From NCBI GenBank assembly GCA_900320845.1, contig ONTS01000018.1, positions 1-47,215 of the forward strand: a stretch of 47,215 bases of DNA. Reading direction: 5' to 3'. Positions within the stretch are counted from its first letter, which is position 1. Each line of letters begins with the position of its first letter. The notes beneath the pieces are model-generated. The model was given only the letters and a program-made list of their open reading frames with translations. It searched no databases and was not told where the DNA came from. The stretch comes from an uncultured Prevotellaceae bacterium (lineage in GTDB: Bacteria; Bacteroidota; Bacteroidia; Bacteroidales; Bacteroidaceae). The position numbers were made by a program, and so were the translations under genes. Below are positions 7,533 through 16,386 of this stretch, in pieces.

Positions 7533-8895
7533 TCCCGATTACTGGAATCTTATCTAGGTTTTGTCTTATTTCTTCATCGGGGATGTCGTAGTTGCGTAGG
7601 TCTCCGTTGATGAATGTGTCGTAAGAGGGCATGTCGATGAGTCCGTGTCCTGACAGGTTGAAGAGTATCACCTTCTTTTCGCCCGTCTCTTTGCATCTCT
7701 TTGCCTCGCGTATGGTGGCAGCTATGGCATGGCAGCTCTCCGGTGCGGGTATGATGCCTTCGGTGCGGCTGAAGAGTATGCCTGCCTCGAAGGTCTCCAG
7801 CTGCGGTATGTCCACGCCGCGCATCAGTCCGTCCTTCAACAGTTGGCTGACAATGATGCCGGCGCCATGGTATCGCAGTCCACCGGCATGGATGTTAGCC
7901 GGCTTGAAGTCGTGGCCGAGGGTGTACATGGGCAGCAGCGGTGTGTAGCCCGCCTCGTCGGCAAAGTCGTATCGGAACTCGCCGCGTGTCAGTTTGGGGC
8001 AGCTGTTGGGCTCCGCAGCGATGTATTCCGTCTTGCGTCCGCTCAGAATGTTATGCCGCATGAAAGGAAAGGCGATACCGCCGAAGTTGGAGCCGCCGCC
8101 GAAGCACGCTATCACCATGTCGGGGTATTCGCCTGCCATCTCCATCTGTTTCTCAGCTTCGAGTCCGATGATGGTCTGATGCAGTGCAACGTGGTTCAGC
8201 ACCGAGCCCAAGGTGTATTTGCAGTTGGGTGTTGTCGTTGCCAGCTCTATTGCTTCGCTAATGGCTGTGCCCAGCGAGCCGTGATGTGTCGGGTCGGCGG
8301 TGATGATGTCTTTTCCTGCTCGTGTCGACATGGAGGGTGAACCTACCACAGCAGTGCCGAAGGTGCGCATGATGAGTGAGCGGTATGGCTTCTGCTGCAT
8401 GGATATCTTCACCTGGTAGACGGCAGCATCGAGACCGAACACCTTGGCGGCATAGCTCAGCGCCGTACCCCATTGGCCTGCTCCGGTCTCCGTCGTCACG
8501 TTGGTCACGCCTTCCTTCTTGCAGTAATAGCATTGGGGTAGTGCGGAGTTTATTTTGTGAGAGCCCAAGGGGTTTACGCTTTCGTTCTTGAAGTAGATGT
8601 GTGCGGGTGTGTCGAGCGCCTTCTCAAGAGCATAGGCGCGCACCAATGGCGTGGCACGGTAGTACTTATACATGTCGAGCACCTCTTCGGGGATGTCTAT
8701 CCACGCATGTTCGTAGTCCAACTCCTGGCGCGAACACTCCTCGCTGAATATCTTCGACAGGTCGTCTACAGACAACGGCTTATGTGTTCTGGGATGCAAT
8801 GGCGGCAATGGCTTGGTGGGCATATCCGCCATGATGTTATACCACTGTGTGGGAATGTCACTCTCCTGTAAGAGAAAACGCTTCTGTTGTTTCAT
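7528..8895 (-). CDS. trpB: Tryptophan synthase beta chain, TrpB2 type
   Basis: 455 residues, longer than TrpB1 and typical of TrpB2, with the extended N-terminus. It is a pyridoxal-phosphate enzyme condensing indole and serine to tryptophan. Visible motifs: the PLP lysine in NPLGSHKINSAL (K114), ETGAGQWGTALSYAA, the phosphate-binding loop CFGGGSNFGGIAF, and the C-terminal LSGHG segment. No trpA or other trp gene is nearby, so it is a stand-alone copy, as TrpB2 often is; it may salvage indole or act on another serine-like substrate. Two inverted copies of a repeat bracket it, and its TAA stop lies inside copy A. I see no TAnnTTTG promoter just upstream. Family assignment is firm; physiological role is inferred. 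Confidence 0.93.
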   Translation of the reverse strand: MKQQKRFLLQESDIPTQWYNIMADMPTKPLPPLHPRTHKPLSVDDLSKIFSEECSRQELDYEHAWIDIPEEVLDMYKYYRATPLVRAYALEKALDTPAHIYFKNESVNPLGSHKINSALPQCYYCKKEGVTNVTTETGAGQWGTALSYAAKVFGLDAAVYQVKISMQQKPYRSLIMRTFGTAVVGSPSMSTRAGKDIITADPTHHGSLGTAISEAIELATTTPNCKYTLGSVLNHVALHQTIIGLEAEKQMEMAGEYPDMVIACFGGGSNFGGIAFPFMRHNILSGRKTEYIAAEPNSCPKLTRGEFRYDFADEAGYTPLLPMYTLGHDFKPANIHAGGLRYHGAGIIVSQLLKDGLMRGVDIPQLETFEAGILFSRTEGIIPAPESCHAIAATIREAKRCKETGEKKVILFNLSGHGLIDMPSYDTFINGDLRNYDIPDEEIRQNLDKIPVIGR

Positions 8896-8982
8896 TTCTA
8901 CATTTGTTGTTAGTGTTTCAGTATATAATTAAGGTGTAGGTTTTTGATATGGTTGGGTATGTATTTTAGTGATTGTAGTGCT

Positions 8983-9120
8983 ATAACGGCAACGATAACT
9001 AACGCTAACGTAACAGGAACGCTAACTAGAGACTTGCTTCGTAAAACAAAGCAAGTCTCTTTTTGTTTCTTGGAGGTATAAGGTTTTCGTCAAATCGTTC
9101 CCGTTAACGTTATCGTTAAT
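8983..9120 (-). repeat. Hairpin-bearing repeat element, copy B (upstream of trpB2)
   Basis: Inverted copy of the element at 7379-7532. Its hairpin is at 9028-9060. It begins with ATAACGGCAACGATAAC (8983-8999), the complement of the outer end of copy A, so the matching ends of the two copies face inward toward trpB2. It also fills the gap after the S9 peptidase stop (9123) and may act as that gene's terminator. Confidence 0.85.
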
Positions 9121-9122
9121 TC

Positions 9123-11939
9123 CTATTCTTCCAGTCCGAAGTACTGTCCCTTGCGTGTGGCAGGTATTCCTGTCTTCATCCATGCGGGCATAGGAGCGTC
9201 TTTCAGGTAATGGTCGAAGAACTGTTGCATGCGTATGGTGAGGTCTTTGCGGTTGCGGCGTTCCTTGAGGTTGTGTGCCTCGCCGTTGTATTGCAGCATC
9301 CAAGCGGGTTTCTGCAGGCGCTTGAGGCCCATGAACATCTCAATGCCTTGATACCAAGGCACGGCTCCGTCCTGGTCGTTGTGCATGATGAGCACGGGTG
9401 TCTCCACGTTGGGCAGGGTGAAGAGGCAGGAGTTCTTCAGGTAGAGGTCGGGAGCTTCCCACAGCGTCTTGCCTATGCGGCTCTGCGTGTGTTCATACTG
9501 GAACTGTCGGCTCATGCCGCTCTCCCATCGTATGCCTCCGTAGGCACTGGTCATGTTGCTGACGGGTGCTCCAGCTCCGGCGGCGCGGAACATGTTGGTG
9601 CGTGTGATGAGGTAAGCCACCTGGTATCCGCCCCACGACTGTCCCTGTATTGCCATGCGGTCGGCATCTATCCAGGGATATTGCTTCAGGCTCTCGGCGC
9701 CGCTCACGATGCAGTTGTAGGCAGCTTCGCCGGGCATGCCGTCGAGGGGATAGACGATGTCGGGCACGAAGACGATGTAGCCGCGGCTGGTGTAGAAGAT
9801 CTTGTTTATCGTTGACCAGCTGGGTTGCGGCATCACGTAGTTGTAAAGCGTCTCGGAGTTGCGCTCGTAGAAGTATATCATCACCGGATATTTCTTTGCC
9901 GGGTCGAAGTCTTCGGGCTTATAGAGTATGCCGTCGAGTTTTGTTCCGTCGTAGGCTGTCCAGTGGTAAAGCTCTGCCGTACCCCAGTTGTATTCTTTCT
10001 GTTGCGGGTTGATGGCAGTGAGGCGTTGCGGCTGGCTCAGTGCGGCACCGGCATGGTAGAGGTCCATAGGCTCCTGGAAGTTACCACGGGTGAAGAGGTA
10101 GTCTTCGCTGTTCTCCGCTTTCAGCGGGCTGCCGTAGGTGTATCCTCCGAAGGCGAGCATTTTAGGCTCTCTGGGGTGCTGCAGCGGCAGCGAGGCGACG
10201 CCGTTCTCCTTTGTGGTATTGTCGAAGACTCTCAGCAGCAGTGTCTCGTCGGGAGCTATGAAGCGTGCTGCCTCGTCCTTCTTCACGTTGATGTAGCGGT
10301 AGGTGCGGTTGCTCTGTCTTCCCTGTGTGAGGCATATGGGCTTGCCTCCAGCCTTGGTGGGTATGCGCCAGAGGTCGTAGCGGTCGTAGAGTATGACGTC
10401 GTTGTCGCCTTTGGTCCATCCGGCTATGCCGTATGGGTAAGGCTCCTGCGGGCAGTCGTACTGCTCGTCCCAGAAATTGACGCCCATCGACTTGTCGGTA
10501 AGCAGTCGTTGCTTGCCCGTTGCCACCTCGTAGAGATGCCACTGCGTGTCGTCGTAGTCGTACCAAGCCACGAAGCGTCCGTCGGGTGAGCCTGTGGTGT
10601 TGGTGATGCGTCCCTGCGTGATGGGTGTGCGTGCTCCCGTCTGCAGGTTGATGAGCAACAGTTGCACGTCGATATGCTCGTGCCACTGGCTCTCTATGGC
10701 AGTCTTTGTGCGGTCGGTGACGATGGCATAAGGCACGTCGCCACGTCCGAGCATCTGCATACTCTCGTATTTCTCTGTGGAGAGGGGCATCAGTTTGCCG
10801 CTCTTTCTGTCGTAGACGGCGGGGTATGTGCGTTTCAGCTCACGCTGCACGTTGTTGTTCTGCATGGTGGGTGTCTCCGGGTCGTCCCATCGCCACAGGT
10901 CGAGTCCTGCCGTCTCGAAGGGCACCAGCGTGGTGTCCTTGGGCGGGATGATGGGTGCTATGCCGGCAAAGATGCGCTTGCCGTCATGGCTGAACAATGG
11001 GGTGGTGTACTGGTTGAGGCTCCATCCGGCAGGGAAGGTGAGCGTGTCTTCGGTTGTCACCAGGCAGCGTGGTGTCGTAAAGCTGTAGAGCACTTCCTTG
11101 CCGGCTTTGTTCTTGCCCTTGAGCGACTTGTCATTGCGGGCATAGGTGTGTGTAGAGGCATAGTAGAGTGCGGTGCGTTTACTGCCGCTGTCGATGGTGT
11201 CGTTGCTCATGACGTAGAGTATCTGCGTGCCTTCCTCGTCGAAGCCGGGGCGCGACACGAAGGGCACGGTGTCGGTCAGCAGCTGTGTGGAGCGACGCTT
11301 GAGGTCGTACAGACCTGCCATGAACTTCTTTTTCTTCAGCTGTTGTGTGAAGGAGAGGGTGCGTCCGTACTTGTCGAAGGCATATTCCTTCACATACTTC
11401 AGCGTATCCTGCTTGCCGTTGTCAAGACGATAGACGATGCAGGGGCGGCCGATGTCCTTGTTGGTGCGTTCCTTCTTCGGTATGAGTGCCGTGTCGGTGG
11501 AGATGAACGCTATGGCATCGGTGGCCTTCTTGCCTATGGAGTAGGAGCTGACGTGCGGTATACGCCTTACCGACAGGTCGTTGAGGCGTATGATGAGCAG
11601 CGTGTCCTGCGGCATGTCGAGGTCTTTCTTCTTCTTGATCTTCGCCTGACGGGTCTGCTGGAAGAGCGGTCTGACGAGGCAGAGGGCATAGCGTTCGTCG
11701 GGCGTTACGCTCAGCCGGTAGCCACGTGGCACGGTGAGCTCGTTGCCAAAGGCGCGCAACACCAGTCTGCCGTCGCCCTCCTGGGGGTTGACAGCATAGC
11801 CGATGACGTTACCGTTGGGCGAGATGTAGGGTGAAGCCACACTCTCCCAGCTGTCGTAGACGCTGTGGTCGAGGGGGCGTTTCTGTGCCCATGCCACCAA
11901 CGGCAGGGCGAGAAGCGAGAGCAATAGTATTCGTTTCAT
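9123..11939 (-). CDS. S9 family serine peptidase (prolyl oligopeptidase/DPP-like), secreted
   Basis: 938 residues from the ATG at 11939, beginning with a signal peptide (MKRILLLSLLALPLVAWAQ). A long beta-propeller-like region precedes the C-terminal alpha/beta-hydrolase domain. The catalytic triad is visible: Ser in GQSWGGYQ (near 768), Asp in HNDQDGAVPW (near 856) and His in GEAHNL (near 888). Family members cleave peptides in the periplasm, often after proline or as dipeptidyl- or acylaminoacyl-peptidases. The in-frame ATG at 12017 is rejected because the -7 box TACCTTTG (11966-11973) lies between it and 11939. It is a single-gene unit, flanked by repeat copy B downstream and a palindromic repeat upstream. 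Confidence 0.92.
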   Translation of the reverse strand: MKRILLLSLLALPLVAWAQKRPLDHSVYDSWESVASPYISPNGNVIGYAVNPQEGDGRLVLRAFGNELTVPRGYRLSVTPDERYALCLVRPLFQQTRQAKIKKKKDLDMPQDTLLIIRLNDLSVRRIPHVSSYSIGKKATDAIAFISTDTALIPKKERTNKDIGRPCIVYRLDNGKQDTLKYVKEYAFDKYGRTLSFTQQLKKKKFMAGLYDLKRRSTQLLTDTVPFVSRPGFDEEGTQILYVMSNDTIDSGSKRTALYYASTHTYARNDKSLKGKNKAGKEVLYSFTTPRCLVTTEDTLTFPAGWSLNQYTTPLFSHDGKRIFAGIAPIIPPKDTTLVPFETAGLDLWRWDDPETPTMQNNNVQRELKRTYPAVYDRKSGKLMPLSTEKYESMQMLGRGDVPYAIVTDRTKTAIESQWHEHIDVQLLLINLQTGARTPITQGRITNTTGSPDGRFVAWYDYDDTQWHLYEVATGKQRLLTDKSMGVNFWDEQYDCPQEPYPYGIAGWTKGDNDVILYDRYDLWRIPTKAGGKPICLTQGRQSNRTYRYINVKKDEAARFIAPDETLLLRVFDNTTKENGVASLPLQHPREPKMLAFGGYTYGSPLKAENSEDYLFTRGNFQEPMDLYHAGAALSQPQRLTAINPQQKEYNWGTAELYHWTAYDGTKLDGILYKPEDFDPAKKYPVMIYFYERNSETLYNYVMPQPSWSTINKIFYTSRGYIVFVPDIVYPLDGMPGEAAYNCIVSGAESLKQYPWIDADRMAIQGQSWGGYQVAYLITRTNMFRAAGAGAPVSNMTSAYGGIRWESGMSRQFQYEHTQSRIGKTLWEAPDLYLKNSCLFTLPNVETPVLIMHNDQDGAVPWYQGIEMFMGLKRLQKPAWMLQYNGEAHNLKERRNRKDLTIRMQQFFDHYLKDAPMPAWMKTGIPATRKGQYFGLEE

Positions 11940-11965
11940 AATGGTATTAGGTTCTGATGGTGGCA

Positions 11966-11973
11966 CAAAGGTA
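11966..11973 (-). promoter_or_regulatory. -7 box of the S9 peptidase promoter
   Basis: TACCTTTG on the minus strand, 27 bases before the ATG at 11939. No matching TTTG is found at the usual -33 position, so the call rests on the -7 box alone. Confidence 0.5.
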
Positions 11974-12009
11974 AGTAATATGAAAAATATCTGGGAACAG
12001 TGACAAGGC

Positions 12010-12050
12010 AAAATCACTGTCTTTGGTCATCAAAATCAGTGATATTGGTA
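12010..12050. repeat. Dispersed palindromic repeat, copy 2
   Basis: AAAATCACTG..TTTGGT followed by the inverted word ATCAAAATCAGTGATATTGG. It uses the same half-site words as 2021-2060 and 31183-31245, with more mismatches. It sits about 37 bases upstream of the S9 -7 box. Confidence 0.65.
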
Positions 12051-12074
12051 TCTGGAGGAAGCCTTTTTATGTTG

Positions 12075-12755
12075 TCATTGTTCCCTGTCGGGAGCGTCGT
12101 CGTGGGGTATGCGCTGTGCGGTGAGCAACAGTGTGTAGGCAGGCAGGCTGTGGTCGCTGCTCCATAGCAGTGGTGTGCCAAGCAGTTCGTCGGCAGTCTG
12201 CGCCAGGTTGAAGCCGAGTGCCTCGAGCGATGGACGCACCTTGTCGGGATGTCGGCACGGCTTTCCTTCGCCGCGGCTACACGGTAATGGCTCGCACAGC
12301 TGACAGGCGCTGAACAGGTAGGCACGGCTGCCGGGCAGTTCGGACTCCCATTGTCGGTGTATGCGTTCTACTTCTCCTATGGCATCGTGGATGAGTGCGT
12401 GGAGTATGGCGTCGCGTTGCTCTGTGGTGGTGGCTTGTCGGCGTGTGACATCGTCGGGTGTTAGCTTGGTGCCGACGAGCAGTAGCGTGTCGTCCGGGGA
12501 AAAGAGGGTGGGGCAGGACGGCACAAAGGGCGGACAAGCCCAGGTGTGTGCGTAGTTGGGACAGGCACGGCAGCACTGCAGAAAACGCTCCACGTCGCGG
12601 TAGTGTGCCTCATAGCCGGCGGCATTGACCTCGGTGGAAAGCATCTCCATGCTACACGACAACTCTCCCCATGCCTTGTTTACGGTGAGAGGGTGGGGCA
12701 GGGGGAGAGTGAGCGTGTGTGCCTGAGACGACAGCTTAGAAAGTGACTTCTTCAT
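12075..12755 (-). CDS. DUF2284 family cysteine-rich, predicted metal-binding protein
   Basis: 226 residues, cytoplasmic, with no signal peptide. The DUF2284 pattern is clear: a first cysteine cluster (CRACPNYAHTWACPPF, near residues 64-79) and a second (SACQLCEPLPCSRGEGKPCRHP, near 149-170), with the tail LEALGFNLAQTADELLG. The cysteine clusters probably bind a metal or iron-sulfur centre; the biochemical role of the family is not established. The chosen ATG at 12755 overlaps the last 20 bases of the GYF-domain gene in another frame, suggesting translational coupling. A later ATG (MEMLSTEVN) is possible and would remove the overlap. Confidence 0.82.
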   Translation of the reverse strand: MKKSLSKLSSQAHTLTLPLPHPLTVNKAWGELSCSMEMLSTEVNAAGYEAHYRDVERFLQCCRACPNYAHTWACPPFVPSCPTLFSPDDTLLLVGTKLTPDDVTRRQATTTEQRDAILHALIHDAIGEVERIHRQWESELPGSRAYLFSACQLCEPLPCSRGEGKPCRHPDKVRPSLEALGFNLAQTADELLGTPLLWSSDHSLPAYTLLLTAQRIPHDDAPDREQ

Positions 12756-13581
12756 CCACTAATTCTTCGTCGGGCAATGCATTGTTGTCAAAGCTGTTGT
12801 CTTCGTTGTTGTCGTCGATACCGAGGTCGTCAGTACTATTGGTGTCGTCGGTATCGTCGACATTGTCACTGTTGGATGAGGAACTGTTGCTCAAATCGTT
12901 GAAGGTCTCGAATGCCTTGGCAATCTTCTCTTCGTTGCTAATCTTGATGGTGCCGAGGAAGCCTGTCGACACTTTCGTGTCTGAAGCTTTCTCTGTTACA
13001 GTAGAGAAAAGGACATAGTTGTGATATTCGAACATCTGGTCGAACATCTTTGACATCATGCTCATGCCCAACTGCATGCCCATCTTGGTGTCTTCGTCCA
13101 TTTTGGAGGTGTCGACCTTGTTCATGGCTTCGGTCATCACACTTTTCAGCTTCTCCATGTGCTGTTCTTTCGATGGATTGGTGAAATACAATACGCCTGC
13201 AGCTATGAGGAATACGCCGAGAATGCTAAAAAATATCAACCATCCTGAGCGCTTCTTTTTCTTTGGTTGCTGCTGTGGCCATTGCGTTTGCTGCTGTGGT
13301 GCGGCAGCGTTGGCGTATGCAGCCTGTTGTGCTTGTGATGGTTCGGGCTGCATGGGCTGTTGCATGGGTTGCTGTTCGGGCTGTACTGGTGCTACTGATG
13401 GCTGTGCCGATGCGTCAACAGGCTTCAATACCGACGATAATTCAGATACTTGCCAAGCCGGTGCCCACTCGGGCATGCCTTCGGTCCAAACCATTGTGTC
13501 GGGATTGATACCAGTGACAGACAGCTGTTCGACGGAGAATGGTCCTGTCTGTTGACCATTGACAATGATGTAGTAGTTCAT
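12736..13581 (-). CDS. GYF-domain (DUF4339) membrane protein
   Basis: 281 residues. Residues 1-50 form a GYF_2 domain (YYIIVNGQQTGPFSVEQL...MVWTEGMPEWAPA), a fold known to bind proline-rich peptides. A low-complexity Gln/Pro/Ala linker follows (60-108), then a KKKKR stop-transfer patch and one membrane helix (113-134). The C-terminal part (135-281) is unfamiliar, Met-rich at first (GMQLGMSMMSKMFDQMFEY) and ends in a strongly acidic, Ser/Asn/Asp-rich tail. The GYF domain is therefore cytoplasmic and the acidic tail probably periplasmic, or the reverse. It is transcribed divergently from ffh with its own promoter (13756-13786). Function unknown. Confidence 0.85.
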   Translation of the reverse strand: MNYYIIVNGQQTGPFSVEQLSVTGINPDTMVWTEGMPEWAPAWQVSELSSVLKPVDASAQPSVAPVQPEQQPMQQPMQPEPSQAQQAAYANAAAPQQQTQWPQQQPKKKKRSGWLIFFSILGVFLIAAGVLYFTNPSKEQHMEKLKSVMTEAMNKVDTSKMDEDTKMGMQLGMSMMSKMFDQMFEYHNYVLFSTVTEKASDTKVSTGFLGTIKISNEEKIAKAFETFNDLSNSSSSNSDNVDDTDDTNSTDDLGIDDNNEDNSFDNNALPDEELVDEEVTF

Positions 13582-13755
13582 TTTGTATGATATTTATATG
13601 TGTGAATGCTGTGATAGATAAATAGTAGATTGTGGATAATCTCTGTGGTGGAGCGAGTTAGAGTTGTAGTAATAGTGTTGATGTCGTTATACTGAAGTCT
13701 ACGTGTCGCCTCCGTTTAAGGCCCGTAGTGACAGCGCAAAACATTTCTAAGGGTT

Positions 13756-13786
13756 CAAAGATAGTGGTTTGTGTACAAACTGCAAA
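13756..13786 (-). promoter_or_regulatory. Promoter of the GYF-domain gene
   Basis: Minus strand: -33 TTTG (13783-13786), 19 bases, -7 TATCTTTG (13756-13763). Confidence 0.65.
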
Positions 13787-13845
13787 GAATATGGCTTCAA
13801 TTTCATGCAAAACGATGAAGTGTCACTAACTTTCAAACGCTAACT

Positions 13846-13876
13846 TTTGTCATAATCAATAATATACCTACCTTTG
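13846..13876 (+). promoter_or_regulatory. Promoter of ffh
   Basis: -33 TTTG (13846-13849), 19 bases, -7 TACCTTTG (13869-13876). Expected start near 13882, with a leader of about 67 bases to the ATG at 13949. Confidence 0.75.
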
Positions 13877-13948
13877 CAAACTGCAAAAAGAAATACGGTA
13901 TTCCGTAGAAGAAAACGAAACCAATCATTTCCAGAACACGTCTAAACT

Positions 13949-15292
13949 ATGTTTGAGAACCTCAGCGAGCGGCTAGAACGCTCATTCAAGATACTGAAAG
14001 GTGAAGGTAAGATAACCGAAATCAACGTTGCCGAGACCCTTAAGGACGTGCGTCGTGCCCTGTTGGATGCCGACGTCAACTATAAGGTGGCTAAGACTTT
14101 TACCGACCAGGTGAAGGAGAAAGCCCTGGGCATGAACGTGCTCACCGCCGTCAAGCCCGGACAGCTCATGGTGAAGCTCGTCCACGACGAACTGGCACAA
14201 CTCATGGGCGGCGAGGCTGTAGGACTGAAGCTCGAAAACAAGCCCGCCATCATCCTCATGTCGGGCTTGCAGGGTTCGGGTAAGACCACGTTCAGCGGAA
14301 AACTCGCCAACATGCTGAAGACCAAACAGCGCCGTAAGCCCCTGCTCGTGGCATGCGACGTGTACCGCCCCGCTGCCATAGAACAGCTGAAGGTGGTGGC
14401 AGCAGGCATCGATGTACCTGTGTACACCGAGGAAGGCAGCAAGGACGTGGTGCAGATAGCACGCAACGCCATACAGGAAGCCAAGAGCAAGGGCTGCGAC
14501 ACCGTCATCGTCGACACCGCCGGACGATTGGCAGTGGACGAGGAGATGATGAACGAAATCGAGACGCTGAAGAATGCCCTGCAGCCCGACGAGACATTGT
14601 TCGTCGTCGACAGCATGACAGGTCAGGACGCCGTGAACACCGCCAAGGAGTTTAATGACCGTCTGGACTTCGACGGCGTAGTGCTCACCAAGCTCGACGG
14701 CGACACACGAGGCGGTGCGGCACTCTCCATACGTACCGTAGTGACCAAGCCCATCAAGTTTGTAGGTACGGGCGAGAAGATGGAAGCCATCGATGTGTTC
14801 CATCCCGAGCGTATGGCAGACCGCATATTGGGCATGGGCGACATCGTATCCCTCGTGGAACGCGCCCAGGAACAGTTTGACGAAGCAGAGGCAAAGAGAC
14901 TGGAGAAGAAGATAAGACAAAACAAATTCGACTTCGACGACTTCTACAAGCAGATACAACAGATCAAGAAGATGGGTAACATCAAGGACCTTGCCGCCAT
15001 GATTCCCGGCGTTGGCAAAGCCATGAAGGATGTAGACATCGACGAAAACGCCTTCAAAGGTATCGAAGCCATCATCCAGAGCATGACGCCGAAGGAGCGT
15101 AGCCATCCGGAGATACTCAACCCCAGCCGCAAAAACAGAATAGCCAAAGGCTCGGGCACCAACATTCAGGAGGTGAACAGACTGCTGAAACAGTTTGACC
15201 AGACCCGCAAGATGATGCAAATGGTGGCAGGCCAGTCCAAGATGGGCATGATGAAGAACATGATGCAGATGCGCAAAGGCATGCCGCGATAA
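13949..15292 (+). CDS. ffh: Signal recognition particle protein Ffh (SRP54)
   Basis: 447 residues, full length. Ffh binds the 4.5S RNA and signal sequences of nascent inner-membrane and secreted proteins and delivers them to FtsY. The N domain (about 1-90) is followed by the NG GTPase with P-loop SGLQGSGKTTF (about 105), VDTAGRL, and TKLDGDTRGG, then the methionine-rich M domain at the C-terminus (KMMQMVAGQSKMGMMKNMMQ). The start at 13949 (MFENLSERLERSF) is the family N-terminus. FolD follows 169 bases downstream. A 448-residue open frame on the opposite strand is a codon-bias shadow of this gene. Confidence 0.98.
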   Translation: MFENLSERLERSFKILKGEGKITEINVAETLKDVRRALLDADVNYKVAKTFTDQVKEKALGMNVLTAVKPGQLMVKLVHDELAQLMGGEAVGLKLENKPAIILMSGLQGSGKTTFSGKLANMLKTKQRRKPLLVACDVYRPAAIEQLKVVAAGIDVPVYTEEGSKDVVQIARNAIQEAKSKGCDTVIVDTAGRLAVDEEMMNEIETLKNALQPDETLFVVDSMTGQDAVNTAKEFNDRLDFDGVVLTKLDGDTRGGAALSIRTVVTKPIKFVGTGEKMEAIDVFHPERMADRILGMGDIVSLVERAQEQFDEAEAKRLEKKIRQNKFDFDDFYKQIQQIKKMGNIKDLAAMIPGVGKAMKDVDIDENAFKGIEAIIQSMTPKERSHPEILNPSRKNRIAKGSGTNIQEVNRLLKQFDQTRKMMQMVAGQSKMGMMKNMMQMRKGMPR

Positions 15293-15461
15293 GCAGAACA
15301 CAACGCAGTGAGACCCAATGTAGAGCATCCCCTCGTCAGGGCATCAGCCACACAGCTTCCTACATAAGGATAACATGGCCGCGCCAAGGTCTGTTAACCT
15401 TAAAAATATAACCTATAACCTTTACACGGTATTTACCCGTTAACACTTACCCTTTACACGA

Positions 15462-16340
15462 ATGACCCTCATAGACGGAAAACTTACAGCACAAAGCATA
15501 AAGAAAGAGATAGCCCTCGAAGTGGAACAGATGATGGCTTCGGGCATGAAGCGCCCACACTTGTCCGCCATCCTGGTTGGTCACGACGGCGGTTCGGAGT
15601 CGTACATGAAGAACAAGATGCTTGCCTGCGAAGCATGCGGCATCAAGTCGTCGCTGGTAAGACTCGACGAGAACGCCACCGAGGAAGAGGTGCTGGCAGA
15701 AGTGCGACACCTCAACGAAGATCCCGACGTGGACGGATACATCATACAGCTGCCTTTGCCCAAGCATATCGACGAGCAGAAGGTGATAATGGCTGTCGAT
15801 TACAGAAAAGATGTCGACGGTTTCCATCCTATCAACGTAGGACGTATGGCTATTGGTCTGCCCTGCTTCATCTCTGCCACACCACAGGGCATCATCACTC
15901 TGCTCAAACATTACCAGATAGACACCAGCGGCAAGAAATGCGTAGTGCTCGGACGCTCCAACATCGTAGGAAAGCCCATGGCACAGCTCATGATGCAGAA
16001 GCAATATGGCAATGCCACCGTCACAGTATGCCACAGCCAGTCGCCCACCCTGAAGGAAGAATGCCGTCAGGCAGACGTCATCATCGCCGCTGTGGGACGT
16101 CCCGGCTTTGTCAGTGCTGACATGGTGAAGCCCGGTGCCATAGTAATCGACGTTGGTACCACACGCATCGTGGACGAGAGTATTCCGAAAGGCTACCGTC
16201 TGGCAGGCGACGTTGACTTCGAAGCAGTGAAAGACCAGTGCTCGTACATCACCCCCGTGCCCGGAGGCGTAGGACCGATGACCGTCTGCTCGCTGATGAA
16301 GAACACCCTGGCGGCAGCCAAACACACCATATATAAATAA
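15462..16340 (+). CDS. folD: Bifunctional methylenetetrahydrofolate dehydrogenase/cyclohydrolase FolD
   Basis: 292 residues, normal length. FolD oxidises 5,10-methylene-THF to methenyl-THF with NADP and hydrolyses it to 10-formyl-THF for purine and formyl-Met synthesis. Seen in the sequence: the substrate loop ending [45 protein letters not shown], the nucleotide-binding [14 protein letters not shown], and the C-terminal signature [14 protein letters not shown]. It lies between ffh and a small TPR gene on the same strand, and the three may share a transcript. I see no clear separate promoter in the 169-base gap. Confidence 0.97.
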   Translation: MTLIDGKLTAQSIKKEIALEVEQMMASGMKRPHLSAILVGHDGGSESYMKNKMLACEACGIKSSLVRLDENATEEEVLAEVRHLNEDPDVDGYIIQLPLPKHIDEQKVIMAVDYRKDVDGFHPINVGRMAIGLPCFISATPQGIITLLKHYQIDTSGKKCVVLGRSNIVGKPMAQLMMQKQYGNATVTVCHSQSPTLKEECRQADVIIAAVGRPGFVSADMVKPGAIVIDVGTTRIVDESIPKGYRLAGDVDFEAVKDQCSYITPVPGGVGPMTVCSLMKNTLAAAKHTIYK

Positions 16341-16386
16341 GGCACGTCTTGTCGGCCGACAACAACACTAACACCCAACGCTACCG

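Larger units (their letters stand above)
13582..13948. other. Divergent promoter region between the GYF gene and ffh
   Basis: 367 bases without a gene. It holds two back-to-back promoters with perfect 19-base spacing (13756-13786 leftward, 13846-13876 rightward). The leftward transcript has an untranslated leader of about 170 bases; no riboswitch or small ORF is evident in it. Confidence 0.7.

Noticed and set aside
12361-13555. Several plus-strand ORFs opposite the DUF2284 and GYF genes
   Set aside because: Their Ser- or Cys-rich sequences mirror the codon bias of the real minus-strand genes.
13982-15328. 448-codon open frame on the minus strand opposite ffh
   Set aside because: It lies entirely antisense to a clear ffh gene, has no signal, motif or family feature, and is rich in His/Leu/Cys as expected for a codon-bias shadow.
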